Assembly: GCA_023053545.1 (NCBI GenBank)
Contig: JAKZAN010000002.1
Location: 7,436,790 to 7,500,789 of the forward strand
Source: Lepidurus packardi
Taxonomy: Eukaryota; Arthropoda; Branchiopoda; Notostraca; Triopsidae
Reading direction: 5' to 3'
DNA length: 64,000 nucleotides
Shown piece after piece: positions 1 to 22,976 of the stretch. Below the pieces are notes generated by a model. The model was not told the origin of the DNA. It saw only the letters and a program-made list of their open reading frames with translations, and did not search any database. Within the stretch, counting starts at the first letter, position 1; each line of letters starts with the position of its first letter. A program made the position numbers and the translations under genes.

Positions 1-330
1 ACCACGGAAACCATATTAGTACATGAAGTAAATTCAGTTCATGGAATGTAGACGCAACACTACAAATCCAGACAAAAGACGCAAACTAAGGGAACGTGAA
101 AATAACTGAAGGACAAGAAAACTTGTCCCAACATAAAAATTATGCCTGGTTTCAAACCAAGCTACGTAAAGAAGCAGTGAACTGTAAAAATACATAAAAA
201 TACACACAAAACTAATGTAAAACTACATCAAAATAAGGCCAATCTTGCAAAGAATTCATTAAAAATGAATCCAAGTTTAATCAAATAAATAGAAACTGTA
301 AAACGATGATCAGTGTGATTGGACACTTAC

Positions 331-1876
331 CGACAATGATGATCAAGATGATAAGCACAATGACGCCCATGATAATCATCATCTTCAAGTTCTTCCACCA
401 GTATTTCCTCTTCAGCTTGCCGGCTTGCTGCTCAAATTGGGAGGCGCCTTGTTGCAAAGCATCTACGGAAAAACACAGGAGATTAAAACGGAATTCCCAA
501 GTATAGGAGGCAAAAACTAAGGAACAGTCGTGCAGTTTAAATTGCGAATGAACTCAGAAAAAGTGTTTATGAAAAGCGAAGTCCAGAATCCAAACGAGAA
601 CAGAAGTGTAAAACCCACATCAAAAGCCAACGGGACGAGACCGCGGACCCAGAGACCCAAGAACAGGGATCAACGCCAAAACCGAAAATAAATTAACCCA
701 GTCGGATTGAAAAAGTACACGGATATGAAACGAAAGTCCACAAGGACACCAGAGAGAATGTTGATCACCTGCGCGGTCGTCCAGCTCCGATAGCTTTTGA
801 TCGCGTTCCAACACCTTCTCCACGTTGGTACGCATAATATCCACCACCTGCAGAAAAAGAAGGAAGAAGAAGCCACAAAAAAATGTGTGTTAGCTTTCTA
901 TGGACAACACACGTGCAAATTGCCATTTAACAATAAGGTTCAATTTAGACAGTTAAGATCCAAGACTGCAGACTGTTCCTCAATCCAGAACTATTGGATT
1001 CTGACATGTTTTGGGGGTTGAATAGAATACCTGCTCGGTCATCCAGCTCTGAGAGTTTTTGATCGCGTTCCAATACCTTTTCCACGTTGATTTTCATGAT
1101 ACCAACCACCTGACATAGGGGGCATTGCAATTTTTATGCAATTTTTAGTTAGGCTTCTTCAATATGCATTTTAGTTCGACTGGTTTCCAATTATTATTAG
1201 CAAATAGGAACCCTTAAAAAAGAAATGCGCTACGAATGGATTAAGTGCTTGTATACCTCGTCGACTTGAGCCTGGGTTTGCTGCAATCTTTTCGAGGCTG
1301 CTACTTGCTGTGGTGTTCTTCCACCTCCGACAACTGGAGCTCCATCTCCGCCTTCAGGGGCACCCAAACCTTGACCGCCAGACGACCTAGCAAATTACAT
1401 TAAAAAATTCGACCATTAGTGAACATTCAGCCCAAAGAAATCCAACGTTACATGTTGAATAACTAATGCACTTGGGATTATTCAGCCCGGACCCTACACT
1501 TGCTTCTAGGAAAAACTGACGGTCGTTTCCTTTACGGTAAACTTTTAGTCAGGGAAAGGTTAAAAGGAGTAAGTGAAAACTAACAAACATAAGATATTGA
1601 TGAGTGTCCCATGCGAGACTGTTCGAGAAAAGATTACCCTGGTTGGAATAAAACGGATAGCTGGCTACTATCTAGGCTAATGACACATCAGTAAAACGCC
1701 CGATAAAAGTGGGGGCGTCAGTCAATACACATACAACAGCCCAGAGCCTTGATCTTGTCTGGCTCATTTAACCTATTTGGGGCTGTTTTTAGACGCAAAA
1801 CTTAACTTAGATTAGTAAGTACTTAATATTTAATGAACTTCGAGCAAAATTACATAAGTTTGAGGTTTACTTACAT
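331..1876 (-). CDS. VAMP: Synaptobrevin/VAMP (v-SNARE), alternative SNARE exons
   Basis: Vesicle R-SNARE that pairs with syntaxin and SNAP25 for exocytosis. Coding exons on the minus strand: the A and T of the start codon at 1876-1875; 1257-1386 (Gly/Pro-rich N-terminus, then the [20 protein letters not shown] start of the SNARE motif); one of two alternative 79-nt exons (1031-1109 or 769-847); and 331-462 ([20 protein letters not shown], then WW and a hydrophobic Met/Ile-rich membrane anchor). The initiation codon is split by an intron: exon 1 ends in AT before GTAAGT, and exon 2 begins G-TCG. The last few residues after IIIVG lie left of 331 and I could not fix them, because several short downstream exons are possible. 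Each alternative exon starts in phase 0, ends in phase 1 and carries the ionic-layer Arg ([15 protein letters not shown]). Family assignment is secure; the exact paralogue (neuronal or ubiquitous) is not. Confidence 0.93.
769..847 (-). other. VAMP: VAMP alternative SNARE exon, version b (VVDIMRTNV)
   Basis: This 79-nt exon has an AG acceptor (tgcag) on its right and a GTGATC donor on its left. It encodes 26 residues that begin VVDIMRTNV and end LSELDDRA, plus one base that joins AT of the last exon to make Asp. It is nearly identical in protein sequence to the exon at 1031-1109. Differences are D/G at position 3, R/K at 6 and T/I at 7. Confidence 0.9.
1031..1109 (-). other. VAMP: VAMP alternative SNARE exon, version a (VVGIMKINV)
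   Basis: This 79-nt exon has an acceptor ending tcag and a GTATTC donor. It encodes 26 residues that begin VVGIMKINV and then match version b to the end. Because 79 is not a multiple of three, including both exons would shift the frame before the membrane anchor. The pair is therefore mutually exclusive by arithmetic. Confidence 0.9.
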
Positions 1877-1945
1877 GCTTTTTGGCGATTATATTACGGA
1901 GCAAGGCTCACCGAACGTTTTCCCGATAATCACAAGAGCTGACTA

Positions 1946-1953
1946 TGACGTCA
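1946..1953. promoter_or_regulatory. CRE palindrome upstream of VAMP exon 1
   Basis: A perfect TGACGTCA CREB/ATF site about 70 bp upstream of the VAMP first-exon donor. It lies in the short gap between VAMP and the 3' end of PSMD1. Position fits a proximal promoter; function is inferred. Confidence 0.45.
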
Positions 1954-1976
1954 CGCTATGGAGTAAGCTGCGTGGG

Positions 1977-1994
1977 CAATAGGTGGCGCTTATC
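1977..1994 (+). promoter_or_regulatory. CTCF-like motif
   Basis: CAATAGGTGGCGCTTATC contains AGGTGGCGC, the core of the CTCF consensus known from insects and vertebrates. It sits in the intergenic gap between PSMD1 and VAMP, 24 bp from the CRE. The same CAATAGGTGGCG recurs in reverse at 62667-62680. Binding is inferred from the motif only. Confidence 0.35.
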
Positions 1995-2358
1995 ACCGAC
2001 TGGCGGACCTCGAGAAAATCAAAGCCCGCGTTGTTTGAAATGTGCGACTCAAACGGGCAGAAATCCTAACATATTCAATCCAATTTCATTCAAAAATGAA
2101 AGAAAAGACACATCATACTGATACGAGAACAGCAAGATTTCTGTTCTAACCTACTAACACGTTGCAAAAGGTGTCATCAATGATGCCGAAATTAATTCAT
2201 GATCTTTGGGCGTTACGGAAATTTGTATTTCTGAATAATCTTGAAGTTTTACCGTAGCCCTCTGGCTCGGAGCCGATTGTACATCTAACTTCAAACTCTT
2301 GCGCGCCTGCATCCATTGCAACACTTCGTTACTCCCGAAAAGGAGGGTCCTCCTCGAC

Positions 2359-14006
<11,648 letters not shown>

Positions 14007-14659
14007 GGTTACAGAAAACGTACGGGGCCCAAAAAAATAATTAGTATGTGTCTTCAATTCGGCTAAATAACGCTTTAATATTGCTGTATCACCCGTCAGC
14101 TTGCTTACACTTCCTGTTGCTCAGCAACCCTCGTCATTTGGACATGGGACGAGCGACGAAGAGTCAAACCTTGAATGGCGAATAATCAAGATGGTTCGCT
14201 TTCAATCGTTTCCATGGAATCTGGATTGTAAAAAGGTGTTTTAGTGTAAACGCAATTATAAAACCGGCATTTCCTCCCTATTTAATTAGTTTGTATTGTA
14301 TTACAATGCTTTCCAGAGCAAGTCAAACAACTCATATTTCTTCAAATTAATTTCCTTATTGCATCTATTAAAACATAAAAGACTTGAGACAATTGCTCTG
14401 TACCAAAAAGTGTACAGCTGTCAGTTGCTTTGGTTAACTAATAATATTATAAACCGAAAACGGAACTTTAAGTTTTCCTTCTACTTATATTTACTACTGT
14501 ATTAAATACTAATACCCAGGCAATCTTTCTGCTTAGCTAAGGTTTCGCTTCCTAGCGCGAAAAACGAGTGGTCTTAGACTTTGCACATCATATTACGTCA
14601 TTTCCGTGTTCGTAAGGATCAATAAAGTCCTAGACCAATAAAATAGCTTGCGCCTGTGC
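14007..14659. promoter_or_regulatory. Bidirectional promoter region between PSMD1 and SERHL
   Basis: About 650 bp separate the divergent start codons of PSMD1 (minus) and the serine hydrolase (plus). It contains a CRE-like TTACGTCA followed by TTTCCG near 14594-14605. No coding sequence is apparent. Confidence 0.4.
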
Positions 14660-15762
14660 ATGGCGTGGCAAGGTTCTGTTCGTTTCCTAGCTACGAGACT
14701 GGGCCAGTCCTGCAACATCGAGCGTCTGGTTACCTCGTCCGCTTCGTTTTTCCCAGTTGGCCGATACGTTAATCTGCCTAAAACCATGGCGGATAGAAAA
14801 CCCAAAGAAATTACTATTCCGATGCCCTGGGGACACCTGGCAGGTAAAACTATAAACCTCTTGTTTAGTCTCAGTGTAAATCTTAATGCTGACTTTGCTT
14901 GCTTTCCTTAGCATTGGAGTGGGGACCTACCGATGGATACCCGGTGTTGGCTCTACATGGGTGGCAAGACAACGCAGCCACCTTCAACGTGTTGGCTCCT
15001 CTCTTGCCTCCTGAATGTCGATTTGTGAGCGTAGACATGGCTGGTCATGGACGTTCCTCTCACTATCCTCCAGGAATGATGTACCACTACTGGGATCGCG
15101 TGGGCCACGTTTCAGACGTCATCCAGCACCTCGGCTGGTCCAAGTTTTCCTTCGTGGGACACAGCATGGGCGGCACCATTGGGCTCATGTACGCCAGCAT
15201 CTTCCCTGAGCAAGTAGAGCGACTTGTCATGTTGGACATCGTCAAACCCATGTCGGTGCCTCTGGCTCATCACCCGACTCTTTCCGCGCAAGCGCTCGTT
15301 ATGCACCAGCAAATCTTGGGCAAGCTTAACCAAGAACCGCCTGGGTATACTTTCGATGAAGCGAAGCAACGACTCGTAGCTGCCAACAAGGGATCCATTT
15401 CGGATACCTCGGCTGATATTTTACTCGAGCGAGGTCTAAATCCACATCCCACGCAAGAAGGTCGCTTTTACTTTGCTCGGGATTTGCGCGTTACAGTGCC
15501 TTCAGTCACTGCCCATACCGTGGAGCAGCAACAGGAATATGCTAATCAGCTGCGCTGCCCGGTACTTATCGTTCGTGCAAAGGAAGGAGGAGTTTACGAG
15601 CCGAAGTCAGTTACGGAAAGCTTCCTGGAACACTTGAGGCAAGTGTGTCCCATTTTGGAGTGCGTTTCGGTGGAAGGAACGCATCACGTGCATCTCAATA
15701 ATCCGGAGCGAGTAGCTCCACATGTAGTCAAGTTTTTGCAAGGCTCGGCCTCGAGTCTCTAG
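14660..15762 (+). CDS. SERHL: Serine hydrolase-like alpha/beta hydrolase (SERHL/kraken family)
   Basis: Two exons, 14660-14843 and 14912-15762 (344 aa). The fold is shown by LALHGWQDNAATFN (oxyanion-hole HGWQD), the VDMAGHGRSSHYPPG strand, the nucleophile elbow GHSMGG (Ser at codon 15163-15165) and the late GTHHVHLNNPERV with the catalytic His. These segments follow the order and wording of the SERHL family. Two starts are possible. The first ATG (14660) adds 42 residues rich in Arg, Ser and hydrophobics and almost free of acids, like a mitochondrial presequence. The second (14786, aaaccATGg) has the better start context and gives MADRKPKEITIPMPWGH, close to the usual N-terminus. Substrate unknown. 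Divergent from PSMD1 and convergent with the zinc-finger gene. Confidence 0.92.
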
Positions 15763-16656
15763 TCTAGTTTGTATATAGCTTCAAATTTGTAGGATTGGCA
15801 AAGAAATTGGGAGGTGGGGAAAATTGTATAATGGAAGGCCTGCTCTAGGCTATTTATTTTAGTTTTGCTTCGAGCTAAGGAAACAAAATTGTAAGTGCTT
15901 CAGTTCCCAGTGAGAGAAAAATTTCCTGTCATTTTTGCTTGCACTGATCATTCTCTGCACAAAAAGATCCCCATTCCTACTCACTGGCGGAAAAAAGTAA
16001 ATACATACGAGCCGAAAGTAACAAAAGTAAACGTGTGCCTTGAAATTTTTAATCGATAGCTTATTTTAGTCAATTTCAACGTAAACAAGTGCAATAGAGT
16101 GGACTGCACTTTGACTCCAGTCAAAGAAAAAGTCCTTTGAATCCAGTGGACTGCACTTTGTGTTTACTTTGAGGTCTTTTATTCGCAATATGAATCCTAT
16201 CTGAATGCACATTGCGAATAAAAGAAAAGACCCACCACAGTGATGGCCTATCTCTATTCCGTCTGTAAACAATTCTACACTTAAATTAGATACGCGTTAA
16301 CTGATACTACTACTTGTCCATTTTCATTCGAATTATCTTTATTTACATGTGCAGTTTTGCAAGATAACAACCAGATTAAAATGAAACCACAAGAAACCCA
16401 AAGCATGAAAATCACGTTAATTCCGCCGGGTCATCACAAAATTCTTTGCAGCACTCACTGTCTTGAATAACTACAATTTAATACGGATGAAAAACGAGCT
16501 GAAATCAGTTAATTTCAAATAACTAGATTGAAATGAGACTTTTTTCTTGAATAACAAATACACCCTATAAACAAATAATTATACCAATTTATTAATAACA
16601 AAAAGAAGGAAAATTAAACCTACCTTGATTAAAATAGGAATACGCTTCGCGTACGT
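15763..16656. other. Convergent intergenic spacer with hairpin
   Basis: Lies between the 3' ends of SERHL and the zinc-finger gene. It contains a repeated AGTGGACTGCACTTTG (near 16095 and 16145) and the inverted repeat listed at 16175-16225. No coding sequence is evident. Confidence 0.6.
16175..16225. repeat. Inverted repeat (15-bp perfect stem)
   Basis: TCTTTTATTCGCAAT at 16175-16189 is followed by its exact reverse complement at 16211-16225, with a 21-nt loop. Outer GGTCTTTT/AGACC bases extend the stem past a small bulge. It could be a snap-back MITE remnant or a transcribed hairpin. Confidence 0.7.
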
Positions 16657-19600
16657 TCACATGTAACCCTGCTGATAACCAGATTGTGGAGGATAGCCAT
16701 ACTGTGGCGCACTGGGGTGGATCGGTGCAGGAGGGCGTGTTCTACTTAAATCCGGCGGTTGCGCAGGCCAACTCCCTCGCCCGTAAGTAGGATCTTGGGA
16801 CGTATAATAGCTTCCACCCATATAGTGACCATAATTAGGGTCCATAGGTGTTTGCGATGGATTCGTATAGGCGTGTACTGACTGAGTATTGGGATACCCT
16901 GGCATTGGAGAAGTATTGGAATACATTTGTGTTTGCGGAGCATCGGGATAAGTCTGTGCTAATGGAACCTTAGAATAAGTCTGTACTGGTGGAGCGTTGG
17001 GATAAGTCTGTACTGGTGGAGCGTTGAGATAAGTCTGTACTGGTAGAGCGTTTGGATAGGCTTGCATTGGCGAAGCATTGGCATAGGCTGATGTTGGCGG
17101 TACAAAGGGGTAGGTTTGTGCTGGTGGGGCGTACTGCTGCTGCTGTTGGTGACTAGGGAGAGTCCAAACAGCTGGAGAAAGTGTAGGAGCAGCTGCCAAC
17201 GGACCCCCCACTCCTGCCAATACCGGTTTCTCGGCATTCGAAGCTTTACGTTGCGGATGTACCGGTTTATCGTCATTCGAAAATCTACGTTGCGGATCAG
17301 GGTCCAAGTTTAAGGGACGCCCAGCACGCAGCAGAGGAAGCGTACTAGTAGAAGAGGTACGAGGTTTCGGACTGGCAGCTTTTGGCTCCCGGCGAGAAGA
17401 CGCTAGAGGAGGCGGAGAAGGATTACTAGCTAGCTCTTTCCGATTGGCGGATAAAGGCGATACAGAACGACTGAGAGTAGGAGGTCTGGCAGGTTTAGTA
17501 GCAGCAGCCGGGACAACTGGAGGAGTGCTGGGTGTAATACATTGACGTAGCTCTCGCACTCGCTCCGGCTGAGTTGCTTCTAGTTTCCGTAGATATGCCA
17601 CTAGGTCTTTTTGCTGGGAGGGAGACAGTTGCCGGAAATTGAGGATCAAGGAGCGCAACTCGTCGGCGTTCAGATCGTCAGTGGCCAAAGAAGCCGATCC
17701 ACTTGCAAGTTGTAAAGCTGCGACCGGTGCAGCACTGGTTCCTCTCTGGACAAGTCAACAGAAATAACAAACTAATTACGAAGAAGCCAATTAGGGTTGT
17801 AAGTAATCTGAGATGCGTTCGTTTTGACGAATGCTTAAGTCGTCTTAAAAACCTATCCAAGACTTGCGCTTATAAGCGTTCGAGAGGGGTAAACTACGGG
17901 CTTATACGCGTTTTATTTAGCTAGTTGAATTAACCCTTGAAAGTCGACTTTTAGTTTTGGTCTCAGGTCAGGCAAGTCTAAAACGAGTACTCATGTGCCC
18001 AGACTTAAACTTATAACCCAGCCCACTTGTTTATTTATGTCCTGTGTTTACTACGCGCATGCCGAGAGACGGCGTGCTTTTCAGGATTTCGCGCTACTTT
18101 TATATATTTAGTTGGGTTTTAACTTGTTTAATTGGCAATCAAACGATTTTTTTCACCGAAGTATAGAATTTTGGATCAAGAAGCACGAGCGTAAGTAGCA
18201 AACAACCTACGGGAGACAATTATCCCGTCAACATCTTTCTCAGCCACATTTTCAATTACCCGGATAATACTAAAAACTAATTCAAGAATGGAAGAAATTA
18301 ACTGCCCCACACAATAGAACAACAATTTGCTATTGATGTCCATATTCGATAAACGAACAATTCGTGGATTGTTTATTTTCGACAAGCACCCATGGGTGGA
18401 GCAATTGTAAACTTATGCTTATAACCGTTCGTTTTAGACTCGAGGCTTTCCAAGTCGACTTTCAAAGCTTTCAAAGTTTAGACTAAAACAAACGCTTATG
18501 AGTGTAAGTCAAGGAAGTCTGACTAGTCTAAGTTTAAGTCGAATGTACGAAACAAATGCGGCTCTTGTTCTTACCAGAGAAGAAGGCCATTCCATTGTGG
18601 AAACTGGGTTGGCAGCTTCGACTACAGGCGTGGAAAAAATTTGAGGAACCACGGTCCGACCTGGGGCGATGGACGGCAAAAGTGTGTTTAACGCTTGGAC
18701 CACAGCAGTAATCTGTTGGGGTGGCGTAAAACTAGGTAGTAAGGAAGTGACGATCGAATGCATTTTTGCATCAGCGACCGAAGTTTGGCCCTGCGTTTGC
18801 AAAACCTGGGCGATTTGCTGAGCCATAACCATAACTCCCGTTCCGCTTGGACTCGGCGGCACTTTGGCAGTTACGCTCGCTTCTTCAATCAGCTGGGTTA
18901 CGGTTTGAATCACGCTTTGGGCGGCATTAGCCTTTCCGCGATCCAAAATCCCTGCCTCCACTTGTCCCCGCAGCTTTTCTTTCGCCGTGTCTAGCAAATC
19001 AATCGTGGCAGTATCGGCCAGTAATTCCTTAGCGCTGCCTCTACCTTTGGTACGTTCTAATGCTAAGGCTCGACTCAGCAAGGTGTTAACAAGCGGTCCT
19101 AAAGATCCCAAATGCTCTTCTAACGCGGTTAGCATACGCAAAACTTGCAACAAATCCGCTTTAGGAGTTACTTTCGTCAAGCTCTTCTCTTTAGGCCGGA
19201 CTAAAGCACTACTAGCTCTCTTACTACCCTCATCAGACAAACTTTCCTCATCTTCATCCGACGAAATAACCTCCATATCCTGCCCAGGAGGTGGCGGAGC
19301 TTTGAAAACAGTGGCGGCAGTATCAACGGTCTGGCTCTCTGCGACTTCGCCAATCTTTTTCCACTGGATTTTGACAGGTTTCCGACTTTGGGGATCCAAT
19401 ACAACTTCCTTCGTTCCCACAGAAGGCGCTGCGGGCGCCGGAGGAGGCGCGGCCTCCGTCTGAGGGGTAGTGAGCCGGTACTTGACTTTGAGCTGTTCTT
19501 TCTGCTCCAGAATATACTCATCGTCTAATTCTCCCAGTCTTCGCTGCCAGTACACAATCCACTCCGGCGTATAATCGTAATGATCCGCGTCTTTGCCTTC

Positions 19601-22600
19601 CGACCTCAAACTGCGGTACTTGGCCTCCCAAAACTGCTTCCAATCAGCAGCATAACGTGGGTGCTGCTCGGGCTGCTTACCGTAGAACTCGCGTTTCCTG
19701 GCCAACGTCTGCAGCAATTGAGATAGTTCGCGATTCATGTTATTCCAACGCGATTGCACCGACGCAGACGGCACGAGAGGCGTAGTGGGAACATTAGGCG
19801 GGGTGGGAGCTGGTTTAGGTAGCGCCACGCCCTTTTCGGAGTCGTAAGGATACGGAAGAGCGTCTCGCATGTACTGCGGAGGCTGGTACTCTGGCGGCAG
19901 CGCGTTTTTGTGAGCTTTGCTGGCGCCTCCCTTGGGTGCTTTCTTGTAATCCCCCTCGCGATAGAAATGCGGAGGAGTTTTGGAGCGACGCTGCGACCGG
20001 TTATTACGTCGCGCGGCATATCGGTTTCCTGAGCGAGATTTGGAGCGCGAACGCGCCGACGAAAGTGACGAAGAGGACAGTGAAGAAATGGAGCTGACGG
20101 AACACGAACGAGAATGTGAACGCCGGCGGCGATCACGCGAGTACGAACGCGAACGCCGGCGACGACGACGACGGGATCGAGAATTAGACCTAGACCTGGA
20201 GCGACTGCGGCGTTGCTTACGGTTGGAACTGCTCCGACTGTCGATGTCCAAGACGACTATGACGTCATCATCTTCTTCCTTCGCTTGCTTTGCTTGTCTC
20301 TGATCCACTGGCTGATTCTCCCGCTTCAAGGCGGCTAACCGAGCCATAATTGATTCTTTCTTGACTTTCAAGGAGTCTGATACCACGGCGATTTTATCTT
20401 TGTCCATTGGAACAACAGACTCGCCTTCTAGAGTTACCTTGTGTTGACTGCGGAAGCGTTCAATCTCCCGTTGAATAATATCCTCTTTATCGTCAAGATC
20501 CAGGCTGGATTCGCTCACGGCGGTTGTTCTCAAACCCAAAATGTCCAGCTTGAAGTCGACCTCCATCGGAGCAAAAACGGGAGCTTCCGTGCCGATTTCG
20601 AATGGCATATTGGCTTGTACGGGGACAGGAACGGTTTCAGTGCGATTTCCGCGTATATTTGGGAAGGGATTGGGTAAGTCGTGGAACGTGAGGTCGGGAG
20701 GCTCGGTCCAGTGCTGGTGAGTGTTGCGTAGCAGAATTTCCTGGCAGACTACAGAGAGACGGTCTTGCCAAGCAGTGCGGCGAACAACGGACACCTGCAA
20801 GCGACCCAACTGTGCTTCTAAACGCTGAATCATTTGTCTCATCACGGCAACGGCTGCCGATGGCCATTGCTGTGGATCCAGCTTAGCTGCAAACTTCAAA
20901 CAAGCTCGGGGACAATGAGATTGCCAGTAGCGCCAAACATGGCCGGTACTCTGCACGTGCTGCACTGCTACCGTCAACTCGGACGACTCTTGTTGGCACA
21001 GCAAGCAAATATAACTGGGTGGAGCAACGGTTTGGGGAACTTCATCTTCCCCATCATCTACAACTTCAGCCATATACTCTAAGCCTACAGGGAAGGAGAC
21101 TCCAGTTTGCAAAGATCGGGTTAATAGCGATGGCTTGCTGGTAGGCGCTAAAGTGTCCGTGCTAGATGCAGTTGCGGAGATTCCCACTTGACGGGGTACA
21201 AAACGCTTCTTTTTAGCTTCCGCAGCTGCTTCCAGCGATTCCGAATAAGGTTGGGTCACCGTAAAGACAGGTTTGAGGCCTAATTTGCTTACAGTACCTG
21301 AATAATACGGCAAATAAGCATTTATCTTGTCAGAAAGAAGACTAATGATTTACTTTGCAAAGTTTCCTGGGCTAATTGAACGCAGACGAGCCGAGCCTTG
21401 TGCTTTTTGCCGTCCAAATGTGCGCGAATACAGGGCATTCCGCCAGTAATAGTCACTGCACAGATGGTGCAGTAGAGGCGAGGAGCGCGGACGACACATA
21501 ACTGCCGTAGAAACACGGGATAAGCCGACCAGTTCTTATTTCCACCTTCCACACTGCACAATTCGTACAATGTATTCAATCGATCGTCTTCGTACTCCGC
21601 TCCCTGTAAGATAAGGTATAAATTAGGTAAAGCAAGTAATTTAGTGCGTGATTTTACCAAATCTGCTTCCAGATCCAACTGAAACTCATCTTTGTCTACT
21701 ACACCAGTAGGACTTTCTTTGGCAGAGGATGGAATTGCTGCAAAGTCCTTTATTTGGAGAGTTTTGCTAAAAGGAGTTGGAGAAATATCTTCGGGTGTAT
21801 TATTGGCAAACAGCTTTTCGTCGTCGTGACTCCCATCATCAGGCTGATTTTTTGTAGACTAGATAGAAAATGAAACCTTTGAATTGCAACAATTGGGGAA
21901 ATGAAAGCTAAACTAGAAAAAGCGATTAGTTTTGGATTGGAACAAGAGAACAGACCTGCTCGGGGGCGACTTGGGACGACCCGGTCAAGCTTTCACTGTC
22001 ACCACTGCACACATCTTCAGCCTGTCACGAAAACGAAGCACAGGGAATGAATAAGAGACCTTACCACCCACAAAACCAACTCTGGCTTCACGATAACGAG
22101 AAAAGTTAACACCTTAGGCACTAAACTAACGACAGTTTTCTGAAGGTGTGCTTGTCCCGGACCTGCAAATGATCCTGTTCATGGAGAACAGAAATGACCC
22201 TGTAGAGAGTATACTGTAGTATCATGAAAGTAAATTCTGACCATAAAGAAAACTTACCTGTTTTAGATACTATACTAGCAATACACCGGGCACAGGACAA
22301 GCTCACACTTCAGAAAACAAGGAACGATATTCTGTTCAGGCACATTCGATTCAAACCACTTCGTGAACTAGAACTCAAGCCTGGTGAAACTAACGTAATA
22401 AACACATACTGAATCACGACTACCTTTAGAGTTAAGAAAGTGAGCCTCATTTAGTAAAAATCAAAAGAGATGACGGATTTCACTCGATGTAATGGAAACC
22501 AAAGTGGAATCCCGATTAAACACATAATCTTTACTAGATACACAGTTCATTGTCATATTATGAAAATACCTGGCCTCCGGAATTGTCTGCTATATTATGT

Positions 22601-22743
22601 TCGTGTTTGACATGAACTACCTCTACATCTTCGGCTTTATCTTGTTTTTCTATTTTGGGTTCGACAAAAGCGGAAGTAGAACTCGAATTTCTTTCGGACT
22701 CAGTACGCTCCAACAACGCATCCAACTCCTCCAGACTCTCCAT
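16657..22743 (-). CDS. Nuclear protein with two U1/matrin-type zinc fingers and an RS domain
   Basis: Five exons: 22570-22743, 21956-22021, 21354-21858, 18575-21297, 16657-17745 (4557 nt, 1518 aa). Two C-x2-C...H-x5-H fingers of the U1/matrin type lie near residues 210-236 (CTIC...HLDGKKH) and 346-368 (CLLC...HVQSTGH). An Arg/Ser-rich stretch follows around 600-690. Next comes a conserved-looking block (RYAADWKQFWEAKYRSLRSE, then PEWIVYWQRRLGELDDEYIL), then Pro/Ala linkers, a short acidic block (SSDEDEESLSD), and a C-terminal helix (LNADELRSLILNFRQLSPSQ). The tail holds 10-residue tandem repeats of the type YPNAPPVQT. RS domain plus RNA-type fingers suggest pre-mRNA processing; I do not recognise the named family. 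A 54-nt GT-AG segment inside exon 3 (about 21604-21657) is in frame and may be an optional intron. Intron 4 contains a MITE. Confidence 0.85.
16950..17110 (-). repeat. In-frame tandem repeats coding for YPNAPPVQT-type decapeptides
   Basis: About 30-bp tandem units (for example the repeated gtctgtactggtggagcgttg on the plus strand). They encode a Tyr-Pro-Asn-Ala-Pro-Pro-Val-Gln-Thr motif, with decayed copies on both sides, in the C-terminal exon of the zinc-finger gene. Probable slippage-driven expansion. Confidence 0.75.
17810..18564. mobile_element. MITE-like TIR element, copy 1
   Basis: Left end GAGATGCGTTCGTTTTG and right end (reversed) GAGCCGCATTTGTTTCG form inverted termini. Similarity continues inwards through a CTTAAGTCG / CTTAAAC block to a shared GCTTATAAGCGTTCG-like segment about 60 bp in. 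A second copy with the same end sequences lies at 43437-44361. No protein is encoded in this copy. It sits in intron 4 of the zinc-finger gene, its right end only 10 bp inside the splice donor. Target duplication could not be identified. Confidence 0.75.
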
Positions 22744-22976
22744 GTCTATTCAAAGTAATTCCTCAATATACAACAGTACAATGAAAAGCTGCAAAAAGAA
22801 TTTTCAAGGGATCTGAAGGTGATGAAGATGTACAGTTACCTGTCAACCAAGGTTTTGTCTAGTTCCGACAAGTGAATAACACAACATATACATGAAGCGC
22901 TATATTAGGAACAAAAATAACTTCAAAAGTTTCTCCAGCCTCTTCTGTTTATTTTTAAATTTGATGATCACTGACC

